Positions 54,119 through 62,801 are shown, numbered from the stretch's first letter. The stretch is DNA of 64,000 nucleotides from an uncultured Bacteroidales bacterium (GCA_900317715.1 ONHS01000021.1:1-64000), one strand, 5' to 3'. The notes: a model not told the origin generated them from the sequence alone. Translations and numbers: made by a program.

Positions 54119-55414
54119 TTAATAACAAATCACTTTTCTCGTGATTTTCAGACCTTTCCCGTTATGGAGTACCACTAAATACATGCCCTTGGGGAAAGGA
54201 AACGGGTAGGTCAAACGGTGTGTGCCGGCATCCAACTCCTCAGAATGTCGAGCAATACAGTGCCCATCCATCGCAAAAATGGCGACATCATAATGACCGC
54301 CTTCTTCGTTCTGCATATCAATGAGCAACTCGTCGCGAACAGGATTAGCCACGTTTATCAGCACATTTGACGGGTATTCGGGTACACCCACATGGGCATC
54401 GACAACCATATCCATTATAACGGGTAGATGGTCGGATTGCTGATAAAGCGCGTTTGCAACATTACTCGGAATGGAATTGTTCGAAGGGGAGACAATAGAG
54501 CCGTTGAAGCGCATACCGTCTTGACCCAAAGCATGATACGATCCATCTACAATGTGTATTTTGTTGCTACCGTAATAGACAGGAGGTGATACGAGAATGA
54601 AGTCGAATCGGTCATCTAACCCACCTGAGGAGAAACAGTCAGCATCCTGAGAATGAGTGGATTGCGTGTGCAATGAAGCGAATAGCGCATTGTTATGCCA
54701 GCGGCCGGGTCTGTCAATAGGGTCATAAAAGCGGTACAGACTGTTGGGATACTGTGTAAGTTCTTGATAAGCAGCTTCTTCGCTGTCATAAATATTGAAA
54801 TCGCCGGAGAAAAATGTGTTACCAGGGTCGCCCAGTTGGGTGAGTTTGTTCATCAACCGTTGCACTTGCGTCAGACGGGCACTCGCGTCGGAAGAGTAGG
54901 AACCCGCTTTCAGATGTGCAATCCAAAAGGTCATGAACACGGTGTCACCAGATGACAAATTGTCAGCATTGTAGTAAAATTTGTAACCGTTGATGTCGCG
55001 ATAGGAAGTAGTGATGGTTTGGGTGCTGTACAAGGTCAGTTTGCGGGAATCATAATAGATCATGTTGGCGATGTAACCACCTGATAAACTGGTCAATGGA
55101 CCTCGTTTATAATAGGTGATGCCGTTGGTGTTGATGACATTGTTCAACAAACGGTCGGCATATTGGTTCTGAGATCCCAACTCACATACGCAGAGCACGT
55201 CGGGCTTCGCGTACTGGAAGATGGTCCTGAGGTGCGTGTCTTTATTGTCCAGATTATTGGTTGTGCTGTTGCAATCTGATATGCCGGAAGTATTGGTGTA
55301 GTTCATCAGGTTGTATTGCATCATACGGATGGTGTCGCGCGATTGCGCACAAGCAACCCCTGCCGCCATCAACAGCAGCATCCACACCCCAGCTATGTAC
55401 ATGCACTTTTTCAT
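54119..55414 (-). CDS. secreted endonuclease/exonuclease/phosphatase-fold enzyme with type IX sorting domain
   Basis: 431 residues with a signal peptide ending GVACAQ. The catalytic fold shows MMQYNLMNYTN, VCELGSQNQ (metal-binding Glu), FFSGDFNIYD (catalytic Asp-Asn) and QSDHLPVIMDM (Asp-His pair). It therefore cuts nucleic acids or phosphodiesters outside the cell. The C-terminal 75 residues (NVLINVANPVRDELLIDM then FPKGMYLVVLHNGKGLKITRKVI) form a type IX sorting domain. Like the C10 protease, it is a probable PorQ-dependent surface or secreted protein. Confidence 0.87.
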   Translation of the reverse strand: MKKCMYIAGVWMLLLMAAGVACAQSRDTIRMMQYNLMNYTNTSGISDCNSTTNNLDNKDTHLRTIFQYAKPDVLCVCELGSQNQYADRLLNNVINTNGITYYKRGPLTSLSGGYIANMIYYDSRKLTLYSTQTITTSYRDINGYKFYYNADNLSSGDTVFMTFWIAHLKAGSYSSDASARLTQVQRLMNKLTQLGDPGNTFFSGDFNIYDSEEAAYQELTQYPNSLYRFYDPIDRPGRWHNNALFASLHTQSTHSQDADCFSSGGLDDRFDFILVSPPVYYGSNKIHIVDGSYHALGQDGMRFNGSIVSPSNNSIPSNVANALYQQSDHLPVIMDMVVDAHVGVPEYPSNVLINVANPVRDELLIDMQNEEGGHYDVAIFAMDGHCIARHSEELDAGTHRLTYPFPFPKGMYLVVLHNGKGLKITRKVICY

Positions 55415-55426
55415 ATTACTTTTGGA

Positions 55427-55459
55427 TTTTGGCTATTAGCTATTGGCTATTGGCAATTA
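55427..55459. repeat. GGCTATT repeat, short copy
   Basis: Words GGCTATTA, GCTATT, GGCTATTGGC in a 33-base tract just upstream of the nuclease gene; same family as 39011-39076. Confidence 0.75.
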
Positions 55460-55487
55460 GTCGTTCGAACTTAGTTATAGGCTAATG

Positions 55488-55549
55488 ACTCTAAACCTTA
55501 AACCCTAAACTCTAAACCTTAAACCCTAAACCAATTAACCTTTTAACCT
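55488..55549. repeat. AAACCCTAA/AAACCTTAA tandem tract
   Basis: Words CTCTAAACCTTAAACC, repeated twice, then CTAAACC and TTAACC. Telomere-like in appearance, but it is the reverse-orientation relative of the tracts at 5331-5382 and 32570-32622. Confidence 0.8.
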
Positions 55550-55567
55550 AAAAATCTTAATTTTCTA

Positions 55568-55638
55568 GACCCTCGACAGAGACGCCATAATACGACGTCT
55601 CTACTAGACCCTTGACCCTATTCCCTATTGTCTCCCTA
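55568..55638. repeat. second GTAGAGACG hairpin and AATAGGG tract at the FMN-binding gene stop
   Basis: AGAGACG (55578-55584) and CGTCTCT (55596-55602) form a hairpin, flanked by TCTAGACCCT and AGACCCTTGACCC. From the stop codon at 55636-55638, reading on the minus strand, words AATAGGG and CAAGGGTC lead into the hairpin. Confidence 0.8.
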
Positions 55639-56040
55639 CTTCTTATGCTTTTTGTAATATTCCAAGCCCACGCGGACGTTTTCTTTCACCGCGTTGGAGG
55701 AATAGGTTGCGCCGGAGACCACATCCACCTTGGCTTCGGAGGCCTGTTTTACGGTCATGCCGTTCCACTTGTTCAGCAGGTTAGCCTTCACTCGGTCGAA
55801 GAAACTCGGTGTTTCGTCGTTCGGCAAAGCTTCGATTTTCTGGATTTTGTCGTTTTTGATGTAGATATTCAGCGGGGTAGGACCATTGTAGCCCTGCACA
55901 TTTGGGGTCAAAGTGGTGGTGTTCACGATATAGACCCCATCCTTCTTCGTCATAACCTTATCATTGGCACTGGTGGCACAGATGAACACAATGGCGACAA
56001 CCGCTAATACAGCGGCAACTGCGATGATTCCTTTTTTCAT
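55636..56040 (-). CDS. membrane-anchored FMN-binding (flavinylated) protein
   Basis: 134 residues from ATG 56040 with one N-terminal helix (GIIAVAAVLAVVAIVFICA). A periplasmic FMN-binding domain ends in VVSGATYSSNAVKENV. The SGAT motif (Thr112) is the site where ApbE links FMN by a phosphoester, as in RnfG and NqrC. It probably relays electrons outside the cytoplasmic membrane. No rnf or nqr genes are adjacent. Confidence 0.85.
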   Translation of the reverse strand: MKKGIIAVAAVLAVVAIVFICATSANDKVMTKKDGVYIVNTTTLTPNVQGYNGPTPLNIYIKNDKIQKIEALPNDETPSFFDRVKANLLNKWNGMTVKQASEAKVDVVSGATYSSNAVKENVRVGLEYYKKHKK

Positions 56041-56118
56041 TTTATGATTCATTTTGTTTGATTAATCGTTTGTTATTTAATAAGTTAGCACTGTTTTTAT
56101 GGTAACAAAAACAAGGCG

Positions 56119-56126
56119 CAAATGTA
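56119..56126 (-). promoter_or_regulatory. promoter -7 element of the FMN-binding gene
   Basis: TACATTTG followed by CGCC, 78 bases before ATG 56040; matches TAnnTTTG. Confidence 0.5.
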
Positions 56127-56141
56127 CAAAAAATGGATATA

Positions 56142-57122
56142 TTACAGCACCATCAGGTTGCAACCGCGCAATTGGGAATGGTCCAGGCGACCTAACACCT
56201 CCATTCCGTCGGGATGGCGGCGGCCAAGGTCTTCCGTTGCAATAAACGCACAGCTGTAAATATTGGCCAGATCGATGACGTTGATGACCCCCGTGTTGAC
56301 GGAATCAGAGCCGTCCAGCGGGTCTTTTTCGTTGCGCAGGCGCAGACGCATCCATGGCGGTGTGGAGAACACATTGCCCCCTTTGCTGTAGGCCTGTGAA
56401 AGCAACTCGCACATGCCGTACTCGGAGTGGATGTCGGGCACGCCGAAAGCGCGTTTCAAGATGTCGTAAAGTTCCTCTTTCACCATCTCTTTGCGCCGAC
56501 CTTTCATCCCACCGGTCTCAAACACAATGAGTTCCGGAAAATCCAATTGGTAATGTTCGGCAAAGTCCAATAGGGCGAAGGTCACTCCCCAGAGTATAGT
56601 TTTCTGTTGATTATCACGTAGTTGTATGAGCTTTTGGTACAGATCTTCGTGATTATAAAGGAAATAGCCATTGTCTTTCGCGCCCGATTTGTGCATCAGC
56701 GCTTCCATCATGTAAATCAAGGAGGAGTTTTTCTGCTCTAAATAGTTGGGTAACAATGCCAAAAAGGTGTATTCCGATGGTTTCCCATAGAAATAACGGA
56801 AACTGTTAAGCAGACTCCGGCGATAGAGCAGCGCATCCTTGATGAGATGCTGCGAATGCTGCATACCCGTGGTCCCGCTGCTGCGAAAAGTAAGCGCCGG
56901 CGTGAAAACCGAGGTTTTCACTTCATGGGTTTTGAAGAATGAGATGGGCAGGAACGGGATGTCAGACAAAGTATTCACCTCATTCTTGTCAATATTAAGA
57001 TGCTGACAATAAGCACGATAGACGGGATTTTTCGCATACTGAAAACGAAAGACCCGTAACGCGGTTTGCTCAAAGTCCGCCTCTGATTGAAGTCGGAAGA
57101 TATGATAATTCAGGGCTTCCAT
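56142..57122 (-). CDS. LuxE-like acyl-protein synthetase family protein
   Basis: A 326-residue adenylate-forming-type enzyme. The conserved FLPISFFKTHEVKT and FRSSGTTGMQHSQH (the ATP-binding SSGTTG loop) are followed by VFETGGMKGRRKEM and HSEYGMCELLSQAYS, matching the LuxE/acyl-protein synthetase group. In luminous bacteria LuxE activates fatty acids; in Bacteroidetes it is found without lux genes and may activate an acyl or aryl acid for surface polymers. It starts inside gldD (13-base overlap). Confidence 0.82.
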   Translation of the reverse strand: MEALNYHIFRLQSEADFEQTALRVFRFQYAKNPVYRAYCQHLNIDKNEVNTLSDIPFLPISFFKTHEVKTSVFTPALTFRSSGTTGMQHSQHLIKDALLYRRSLLNSFRYFYGKPSEYTFLALLPNYLEQKNSSLIYMMEALMHKSGAKDNGYFLYNHEDLYQKLIQLRDNQQKTILWGVTFALLDFAEHYQLDFPELIVFETGGMKGRRKEMVKEELYDILKRAFGVPDIHSEYGMCELLSQAYSKGGNVFSTPPWMRLRLRNEKDPLDGSDSVNTGVINVIDLANIYSCAFIATEDLGRRHPDGMEVLGRLDHSQLRGCNLMVL

Positions 57123-57745
57123 GCGAAGGTGTTAATGAGGTGCATGGCATCTTCTTTAAGATATTGAATGACAGGCTGTAACGAGTCGTTGTTGGGCGTG
57201 CCGTCGAAGTAGAGGGCGGCGCGCACGAAACGGTTGACGCTGTCGGTGATCCAGAATTGGAGCGGCGTGGCCACATCTTTGCCATAAATCTCGTAGGTTT
57301 GTCCCCACATCCGCGATTCCGGGTCGCGAATCATGGAATATTGCACATCGTCGGCTTTCTGATAGTGGAATTTCACCATTTTGTCCTCCGAAACCATCAG
57401 TTTCCGCAAACTGTCGGCATTTTTGACCGTAAGACAGGTGAACCGCAACGAGGCGTTCAGTTCAGGATAGGTGATGTTCATCCACAGGCAATTGTCCGGC
57501 TGTAACTCAAGGGTGGTGGTGGCATGGACCGATTGCTCGCAGGTGAATGGAGGGGTGACACGAATGTCCGCCTGTCCATTGGGCAAGGACTGTGAAACTT
57601 CCAACGGCTTGTATTGGTGGTCGGGCAGCTCAATACGGAAATAGCCCATAGGTTTGGGCTCTGGTAGCGGCTTTGGCTTGCACGACACCGCTAATACGAC
57701 ACATAATGTGGCAATGATTATATATATGAACGAATGTCTTTTCAT
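57110..57745 (-). CDS. gldD: gliding-motility-type lipoprotein GldD
   Basis: 211 residues with a lipoprotein signal (TLCVVLAVSC, Cys at about 22). The family hallmark PKPMGYFRIELPDHQYKPL is followed by CLWMNITYPELNASLRFTC and ITDSVNRFVRAALYFDGTPNNDSLQPV, ending in a FAWKP tail. GldD is conserved in non-gliding Bacteroidetes and its molecular role is unknown. The frequent partner gldE is not here; instead the gene overlaps the LuxE-like gene. Confidence 0.9.
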   Translation of the reverse strand: MKRHSFIYIIIATLCVVLAVSCKPKPLPEPKPMGYFRIELPDHQYKPLEVSQSLPNGQADIRVTPPFTCEQSVHATTTLELQPDNCLWMNITYPELNASLRFTCLTVKNADSLRKLMVSEDKMVKFHYQKADDVQYSMIRDPESRMWGQTYEIYGKDVATPLQFWITDSVNRFVRAALYFDGTPNNDSLQPVIQYLKEDAMHLINTFAWKP

Positions 57746-57780
57746 TTGATTATTGACCCCAACTATCGCTCACCCTTATC

Positions 57781-57852
57781 TCCTAGGGCTCGCTGTCGCT
57801 CACCCTAGGCTGACATATCTTACCCTTTCAGGGCTGCTTAAGGAATAGATTT
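57781..57852. repeat. CCTAGGG palindrome element after the sigma factor gene
   Basis: Arms CCTAGGG (57782-57788) and CCCTAGG (57803-57809) are followed by TGACATATCTTACCC, TTTCAGGGCTG and CTTAAGGAATAG, ending exactly at the sigma factor's stop codon. The palindrome is shared with 31746-31772 and the CTTAAGGAA/GACATAT part with 36562-36598. Confidence 0.85.
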
Positions 57853-58713
57853 TTATAAATAGCTCTTCAAATTTTTGTTTTTAGCGTTTTGGCGCAATCT
57901 TTTCAGGGCGCGTTCTTTGATTTGGCGCACGCGCTCGCGGGAAAGGTCTAACTTATCGCCAATCTCATCGAGCGTATGTTCGTGGGAGGTGCCGATACCG
58001 AAGAACAACCTCAGCACGTCCGCTTCCTTGTCGGGGAGCGTCTTGAGCAGGTCGTTGATTTCCGACGACAGGGACTCCTGCATCAAAGAGGTGTCGGTAT
58101 CGTCGTCGTTGTCGTGCACGAACACATCCACGAAGCGGGTCTCCTCGTTGGGCGCAATAGGCGAGTCGATGGACTGCGGGTGGTTGTTCATCTTCATGAT
58201 TTCAGCCACTTTATACACAGGCATGTCCATCGCGTTGGCAATCTCCTCGGTGGTGGGCAGACGGTTGAGGGTCTGCTCCAGACGAGCGGTTTCCTTCTTG
58301 ATTTTGTTGATGACGCCCACTTGGTTCAGCGGCAGTCGGACAATACGAGATTGGTCGGCGATAGCTTGCAGGATAGCCTGGCGAATCCACCATACGGCGT
58401 AAGAGATGAACTTAAAGCCGCGCGTTTCATCGAAACGCTGCGCGGCTTTAATCAATCCTAAGTTACCCTCATTGATAAGGTCTTGCAACCCGATACCCTG
58501 ATTTTGGTATTGTTTTGCTACGGAGACGACGAAACGCAAATTGGTGGTTACCAATTTGTTAAGCGCATCCTCGTCTCCGGCTTTGATTTTGCGTGCCAGT
58601 TCCACCTCCTCGTCCGCACCAATCATCTGCACCTTGCTGATGTCCGACAGGAATCTTTCCAACGATGCCGAGTCTCGGTTGGTGATGGATTTCGATATTT
58701 TAAGTTGTCTCAT
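57853..58713 (-). CDS. rpoD: primary RNA polymerase sigma factor (Bacteroidetes RpoD/SigA type)
   Basis: 286 residues, lacking region 1.1 and the long non-conserved insert, which is the normal short form in Bacteroidetes. It shows region 1.2 (LERFLSDISKVQMIGADEEVELARKI), region 2 (NLRFVVSVAKQYQNQG, DLINEGNLGLIKAAQRFDETRGFKFISYAVWWIRQAI), region 3, and region 4.2 (TLDEIGDKLDLSRERVRQIKERALKRLR). This sigma reads TAnnTTTG -7 promoters, which precede many genes in the window. Confidence 0.95.
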   Translation of the reverse strand: MRQLKISKSITNRDSASLERFLSDISKVQMIGADEEVELARKIKAGDEDALNKLVTTNLRFVVSVAKQYQNQGIGLQDLINEGNLGLIKAAQRFDETRGFKFISYAVWWIRQAILQAIADQSRIVRLPLNQVGVINKIKKETARLEQTLNRLPTTEEIANAMDMPVYKVAEIMKMNNHPQSIDSPIAPNEETRFVDVFVHDNDDDTDTSLMQESLSSEINDLLKTLPDKEADVLRLFFGIGTSHEHTLDEIGDKLDLSRERVRQIKERALKRLRQNAKNKNLKSYL

Positions 58714-58801
58714 TTGTTTATTAACCCCTTCCTTATATTAATAATATGAATTGTAACTTCAACTGATATATAGATTGTAGTTTCAACAAAAATCTATCAG
58801 T

Positions 58802-59908
58802 TTATTTTTCAATCTTATCAGTTGTACCCTGACTATTCAATAAAGTTACATTTTTGGTGATTTTTTCTTTGTTTCGGACCAAAACGACCTTCACTTTGTC
58901 ACCTGGAGACTTTGTTTTGAGCACTCCGCGCACCTCTGGGAGGCTATTTACGGGCGTATCGTCAATATGGGTGATGACATCGCCTTCTTGGAATCCGTTC
59001 TGGGCAGCAGCACCATTGTCAGACACTTCGGCCACATAGATTCCATTTACATTACTGAGGTTCAGCTCTTTAGCGTTGGTAGCATTCAATTCCATGATGG
59101 AAACGCCGAGATAGGCCTGTTGGGTGACACCGAAATGTTGCAGGTCGTATGCAATCTTTTGCACGATATTGGATGGGATGGCGAAGGAGTAGCCTGTGTA
59201 GTAACCGTTACCGGAGGCGATGGCGGTGTTGATGCCCACCAAACGGCCAGTGGCGTCAACGAGTGCGCCGCCTGAGTTACCAGAGTTCACAGCTGCGTCG
59301 GTTTGGAGATAGACCTCATCAGAGGTGTTGCCACGACCCGTGCTCAGCTGACGTGCCTTCGCACTGATGATGCCGGCGGTGACGGTGGAGTTGAGCCCCA
59401 TCGGATTACCGATGGCCAGCACCCATTCGCCGATACGCACAGAATCGGAGTTCGCGAACTTCAAGTAAGGGAGGCGAGACTCGTTGATTTTGAGGAGCGC
59501 GAGGTCGGAGGCAGGGTCGGTGCCGATGATTTCGCCGTCATATTCGCGCTTGTCGTTCAGCGTGATGGTGATTTTTTCGGCATCTTGCACCACATGGTTG
59601 TTGGTCACAATGTAACCATCGGAGGAGATGATGACACCCGAACCGGCGGCTTGAACCGGGTAGGTGCTCGGTGCGGAACCGAAGAAATGCTCCCATATCG
59701 TACCGCCGAAAAAGTCATCCCACATGGAGTTTTTTTGCGTAAATTCGGTCTTAATATAGACTACTGCGTTCACAGAAGACTCTGCAGCATCGGTTAAATC
59801 GACGTATCTCGTGCCTTGGCTCTCTTTTTGTGCGCATCCCGAGTATGAGCAGGAGAAAAAGGCCAACATAGTGAATAACAACACTTTAGAAACTTTTAAT
59901 GTCTTCAT
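58802..59908 (-). CDS. degP: HtrA/DegP-type periplasmic serine protease
   Basis: A 368-residue exported protease/chaperone for misfolded envelope proteins. The triad is His105 (VTNNHVV), Asp135 (SDLALLK) and Ser212 (NSGNSGGALV). One PDZ domain follows (LGVSIMELNATNAKELNL, then EGDVITHIDDTPVNSLPEVRGVL), so it is a one-PDZ, DegS-like length. The N terminus (LLFTMLAFFSCSYSGC) could be cleaved as a lipoprotein or by the ordinary signal peptidase. Located 88 bases before the sigma factor gene on the same strand. Confidence 0.92.
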   Translation of the reverse strand: MKTLKVSKVLLFTMLAFFSCSYSGCAQKESQGTRYVDLTDAAESSVNAVVYIKTEFTQKNSMWDDFFGGTIWEHFFGSAPSTYPVQAAGSGVIISSDGYIVTNNHVVQDAEKITITLNDKREYDGEIIGTDPASDLALLKINESRLPYLKFANSDSVRIGEWVLAIGNPMGLNSTVTAGIISAKARQLSTGRGNTSDEVYLQTDAAVNSGNSGGALVDATGRLVGINTAIASGNGYYTGYSFAIPSNIVQKIAYDLQHFGVTQQAYLGVSIMELNATNAKELNLSNVNGIYVAEVSDNGAAAQNGFQEGDVITHIDDTPVNSLPEVRGVLKTKSPGDKVKVVLVRNKEKITKNVTLLNSQGTTDKIEK

Positions 59909-60007
59909 ATCTTTATATTTTTAATGATTGACGTTCATACAAAACAGCTCAATAACGCAAAAGTTTAAAAAAAATTGCAGGCGAAAAGTTTGTATCAAAA
60001 AAAATTT

Positions 60008-60015
60008 TATTTTTG
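60008..60015 (+). promoter_or_regulatory. rplU-rpmA promoter -7 element
   Basis: TATTTTTG followed by CCGCC, 35 bases before ATG 60051. Confidence 0.6.
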
Positions 60016-60050
60016 CCGCCCAAAAAATTACAAACAAAAATAATACCAAA

Positions 60051-60362
60051 ATGTACGCAATTGTAGAAATAGCCGGGCAACAATTCAAGGTTGAAAAAGA
60101 CCGCAGAGTCTATGTTCAACGCCTTCAGGCTGAAGAAGGTGCGCAAGTCAAATTTGACAGCGTTATGTTAGTGGATAATGACGGTGATGTGAAAGTGGGT
60201 ACGCCTACCGTTTCCGGTGCCAGCGTGACCGCTACCGTTCTCCAACACTTGAAAGGTGACAAAGTTCTCGTTTTCAAGAAGAAAAGAAGAAAAGGTTATC
60301 AGAAATTGAATGGTCATCGCCAATGCTTGACCTCCATCAAGATTGATAACATTACTCTGTAA
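60051..60362 (+). CDS. rplU: 50S ribosomal protein L21
   Basis: A 103-residue 23S-binding protein of the large subunit: [18 protein letters not shown], a central [15 protein letters not shown], and the C-terminal [12 protein letters not shown] signature. The frame is open to 59928, but ATG 60051 gives the normal length right after the promoter. rpmA follows 31 bases later, the universal pairing. Confidence 0.98.
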   Translation: MYAIVEIAGQQFKVEKDRRVYVQRLQAEEGAQVKFDSVMLVDNDGDVKVGTPTVSGASVTATVLQHLKGDKVLVFKKKRRKGYQKLNGHRQCLTSIKIDNITL

Positions 60363-60393
60363 AATTTAGTATTAACGATTAAAATTTAGACTT

Positions 60394-60654
60394 ATGGCTC
60401 ATAAAAAAGGTGTCGGTAGTTCTCAGAACGGCCGCGAATCAGCTAGCAAAAGATTAGGTTTGAAAATTTTCGGCGGTCAATTCGCCAAAGCTGGCAACAT
60501 CATCGTTCGCCAAAGAGGTACTGTCCACAATCCTGGCAAGAACGTGGGTATGGGTAAAGACCACACGCTCTTCGCATTGTGCGACGGCATCGTTGAATTC
60601 AAGAAAACCTATAAGGACAGATCTTACGTCTCTGTGGTTCCTACCCAAGAATAG
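60394..60654 (+). CDS. rpmA: 50S ribosomal protein L27
   Basis: An 86-residue large-subunit protein near the peptidyl transferase centre: [32 protein letters not shown] and [15 protein letters not shown]. It begins directly with the mature N terminus, without the cleavable extension of Firmicutes L27. Ends at a strong terminator. Confidence 0.98.
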   Translation: MAHKKGVGSSQNGRESASKRLGLKIFGGQFAKAGNIIVRQRGTVHNPGKNVGMGKDHTLFALCDGIVEFKKTYKDRSYVSVVPTQE

Positions 60655-60678
60655 TAGGTCGATTGTCAAGATTCAAAA

Positions 60679-60708
60679 AAACACCTCCGAAATGGAGGTG
60701 TTTTTTTT
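60679..60708 (+). terminator. rplU-rpmA terminator
   Basis: ACACCTCC (60681-60688) pairs with GGAGGTGT (60694-60701) around GAAAT, followed by eight T. Confidence 0.9.
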
Positions 60709-60840
60709 ATACATATATATACAACTTTATATAAAAAAAGTGTACCTTGCAGTTTGCGAACTTACTGAAACTGCATAAACTCATTAAAAACGTAATAATC
60801 TGAAAATCAAATAAATAATTATTAATAAAACTACTTTATT

Positions 60841-62679
60841 ATGAAAAAGACTTTTATTAAAGTCGTGTGGATTGGCGGTACTTTTCTGCCTTTTTGCATT
60901 CACAGGAAGCCTGTCTGCACAGGTGGCTGTTAACAAAACAGAGACGTTCAAGGTGCAGGACGGCAATGGTGACTACACCTGGACAGTGCCTACCGAAATG
61001 GATGGTCACCCCATCACGGTAACCTACATTCGTTTTGAAGCTATCGGCGGCGGCGGTGCCGGTGGTTATGTTTATGACCACAAAGGAGGTGAAGCTGCCA
61101 GCGGCGGCGGTGGCGGCGGCGCATACACGTACCTCGAAGTTGCCAACCCCCAAGAAACCAGCTACACTATCCATGTTGGTAAAGGTGGCACAAGCATTGC
61201 CAGCAGCAGAACGAACACCGACGGTGAATTCTCTTCTGTGTCAGCTACTGGCGGCTTCATTCTTAAGGCTGCCGGCGGTAAAACCGTAGTGCCGACCAAT
61301 CACGGCATATCCACCAACTACTACACTTTTGCAGGTGCATTAGGCGGACAAGTCGCGGATTGTATCCCTGAAGGAAACGCATCCGCTGGTGGCAATGGTT
61401 CAAACGGCAGCTATGGTACGTTATCGACCCATAGTGGCGAAGGCGGCTATGCTGAAGGTCCTGCCGGTATCGCAGGCATGGGCGGCCACACCGATAATAA
61501 AACCTACTTCACATCCGGTGGTGCTACAGGTAACCCTGGCTTTAATTACGGCGGCGGCGGCTCCGGCGCACAAGGTTATAGCGTTCGTGTGGTTGGTAAT
61601 AACATCGGGTGGCAGAAGATGCCGAGGCTACCGTGTGCAATGACATGACCTTTGAACTTCCGTTGAATATTGTGCTGACCAATCTTACTTATGATGACAT
61701 CGCTTTCGATTTCAATCAAATTATCTTTGTTTCCGAATATGTCACCCGCGTTGGTGAGTTCAGCGTTGATGAAAACTTTGTGTTGACCGGCAAATTCCAC
61801 AATTCCGCAGCAGAAGCTAAACCTTACGTTTTGACGGTTAGCATAAGAACTAGCGGTAACAATCCTACAGAATTGGCTTCTCTCATAGTCAACTTCAACG
61901 TTAATGATTCGCTTAAGGTCGGCTCAGTGACTTTAGATGATAATGCTTGCAATAATGCCATAGTTGTCATGGGCGAAGCTACTGGCGGTAGTGGTACCTA
62001 TACTTATGTATGGCTGGATGATAATCAGCTGATTCCCGACGCCAATGGTTTGTCTTATTCACCTACTTCAGGTCCGACGCATTATATTAGTGGTGTGGTT
62101 AACGACGTTGTTTGTGGAACTGCAGATACATCAAGACCTGCTGTTACAGTGTTTTATCATCATTCTGCTCATCCTATCGACCCGGGTATCATTGGCAGAA
62201 ACGATACCATCGTGTGCCCCAACAACACCTATACAACCACTCTTTATGCAAATACGACGGCATCTGGTACTATCCAATGGCAAAGAAAATATAACGACAA
62301 TGAATGGCAGAATGTCATTTCCCATGGTCCCAGCCACGGTAAAGGTTGGGCTGTTCCCACTTTGGCTCAGTACAACGCAATGATGGCTATTGCCGGTAGT
62401 GTTGAGAATTTGAAAGCTACCACGGGCTGGCTTCCTGAATATGTCGGCACCAACGAGACGGGCTTCACCGCTATCGCTCCTGGTTTCTACAACGCTTCTG
62501 CCGATCAGTTCCAGAAACATCTGACATTCGCAGGCTTCTGGACCAGCTCACGCTCTGATGTGGCTGGCACTGGCGTGATCTTCGAGATCAACTACAACTG
62601 CGACAACGGAACTCCTTCCGGCGCTCCCGAAGCAAACAAGTACAGCGTCCGCTGCGTGAAAGTGAACGTTGAAGATTAA
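60841..62679 (+). pseudogene. glycine-rich FISUMP surface protein, copy B, with several disruptions
   Basis: Paralog of 27007-29465 in the opposite orientation. Three differences break or shorten it. (1) From ATG 60841 one extra base relative to copy A puts the signal peptide (LAVLFCLFAFTGSLSAQ) in another frame, open only from a TTG at 60872. (2) At about 61608 the frame shifts again, where copy A has about 27 more residues (RNGGAGANGVV and on). (3) After ISHGPSHG at about 62340 about 208 residues of copy A, including the WMAENL half of the FISUMP domain, are missing in frame. The C-terminal 110 residues are nearly identical to copy A. Assembly error is an alternative for the single-base changes. 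Confidence 0.85.
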
Positions 62680-62700
62680 GACGAGTAATCGTTTCATAAA

Positions 62701-62737
62701 AAAAGTCCGCTGCCGAAAAGGTAGCGGACTTTTTTTG
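62701..62737 (+). terminator. terminator of FISUMP copy B
   Basis: AGTCCGCT (62704-62711) pairs with AGCGGACT (62723-62730) around GCCGAAAAGGT; A runs before and T runs after make it bidirectional. Identical hairpin to 26948-26985. Confidence 0.88.
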
Positions 62738-62801
62738 TTAAAAGGCAATAGGCAAAAGGCAACTGCTAACTGCTAACTGCTAACTACTAACTGCTAACTG
62801 C
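62738..62801. repeat. GGCAATA/GCTAACT tandem tract shared with copy A, invading the purD end
   Basis: Words AGGCAATAGGCAAAAGGCAA are followed by about six CTGCTAA/CTACTAA words. It is the reverse complement of 26868-26944. The purD stop codon (62794-62796) is inside this tract. Confidence 0.88.

Noticed and set aside
55488-55549. Telomere-like AAACCCTAA repeats
   Set aside because: Too short and irregular, internal to a chromosome-like region, and matched by variant tracts next to ordinary genes.
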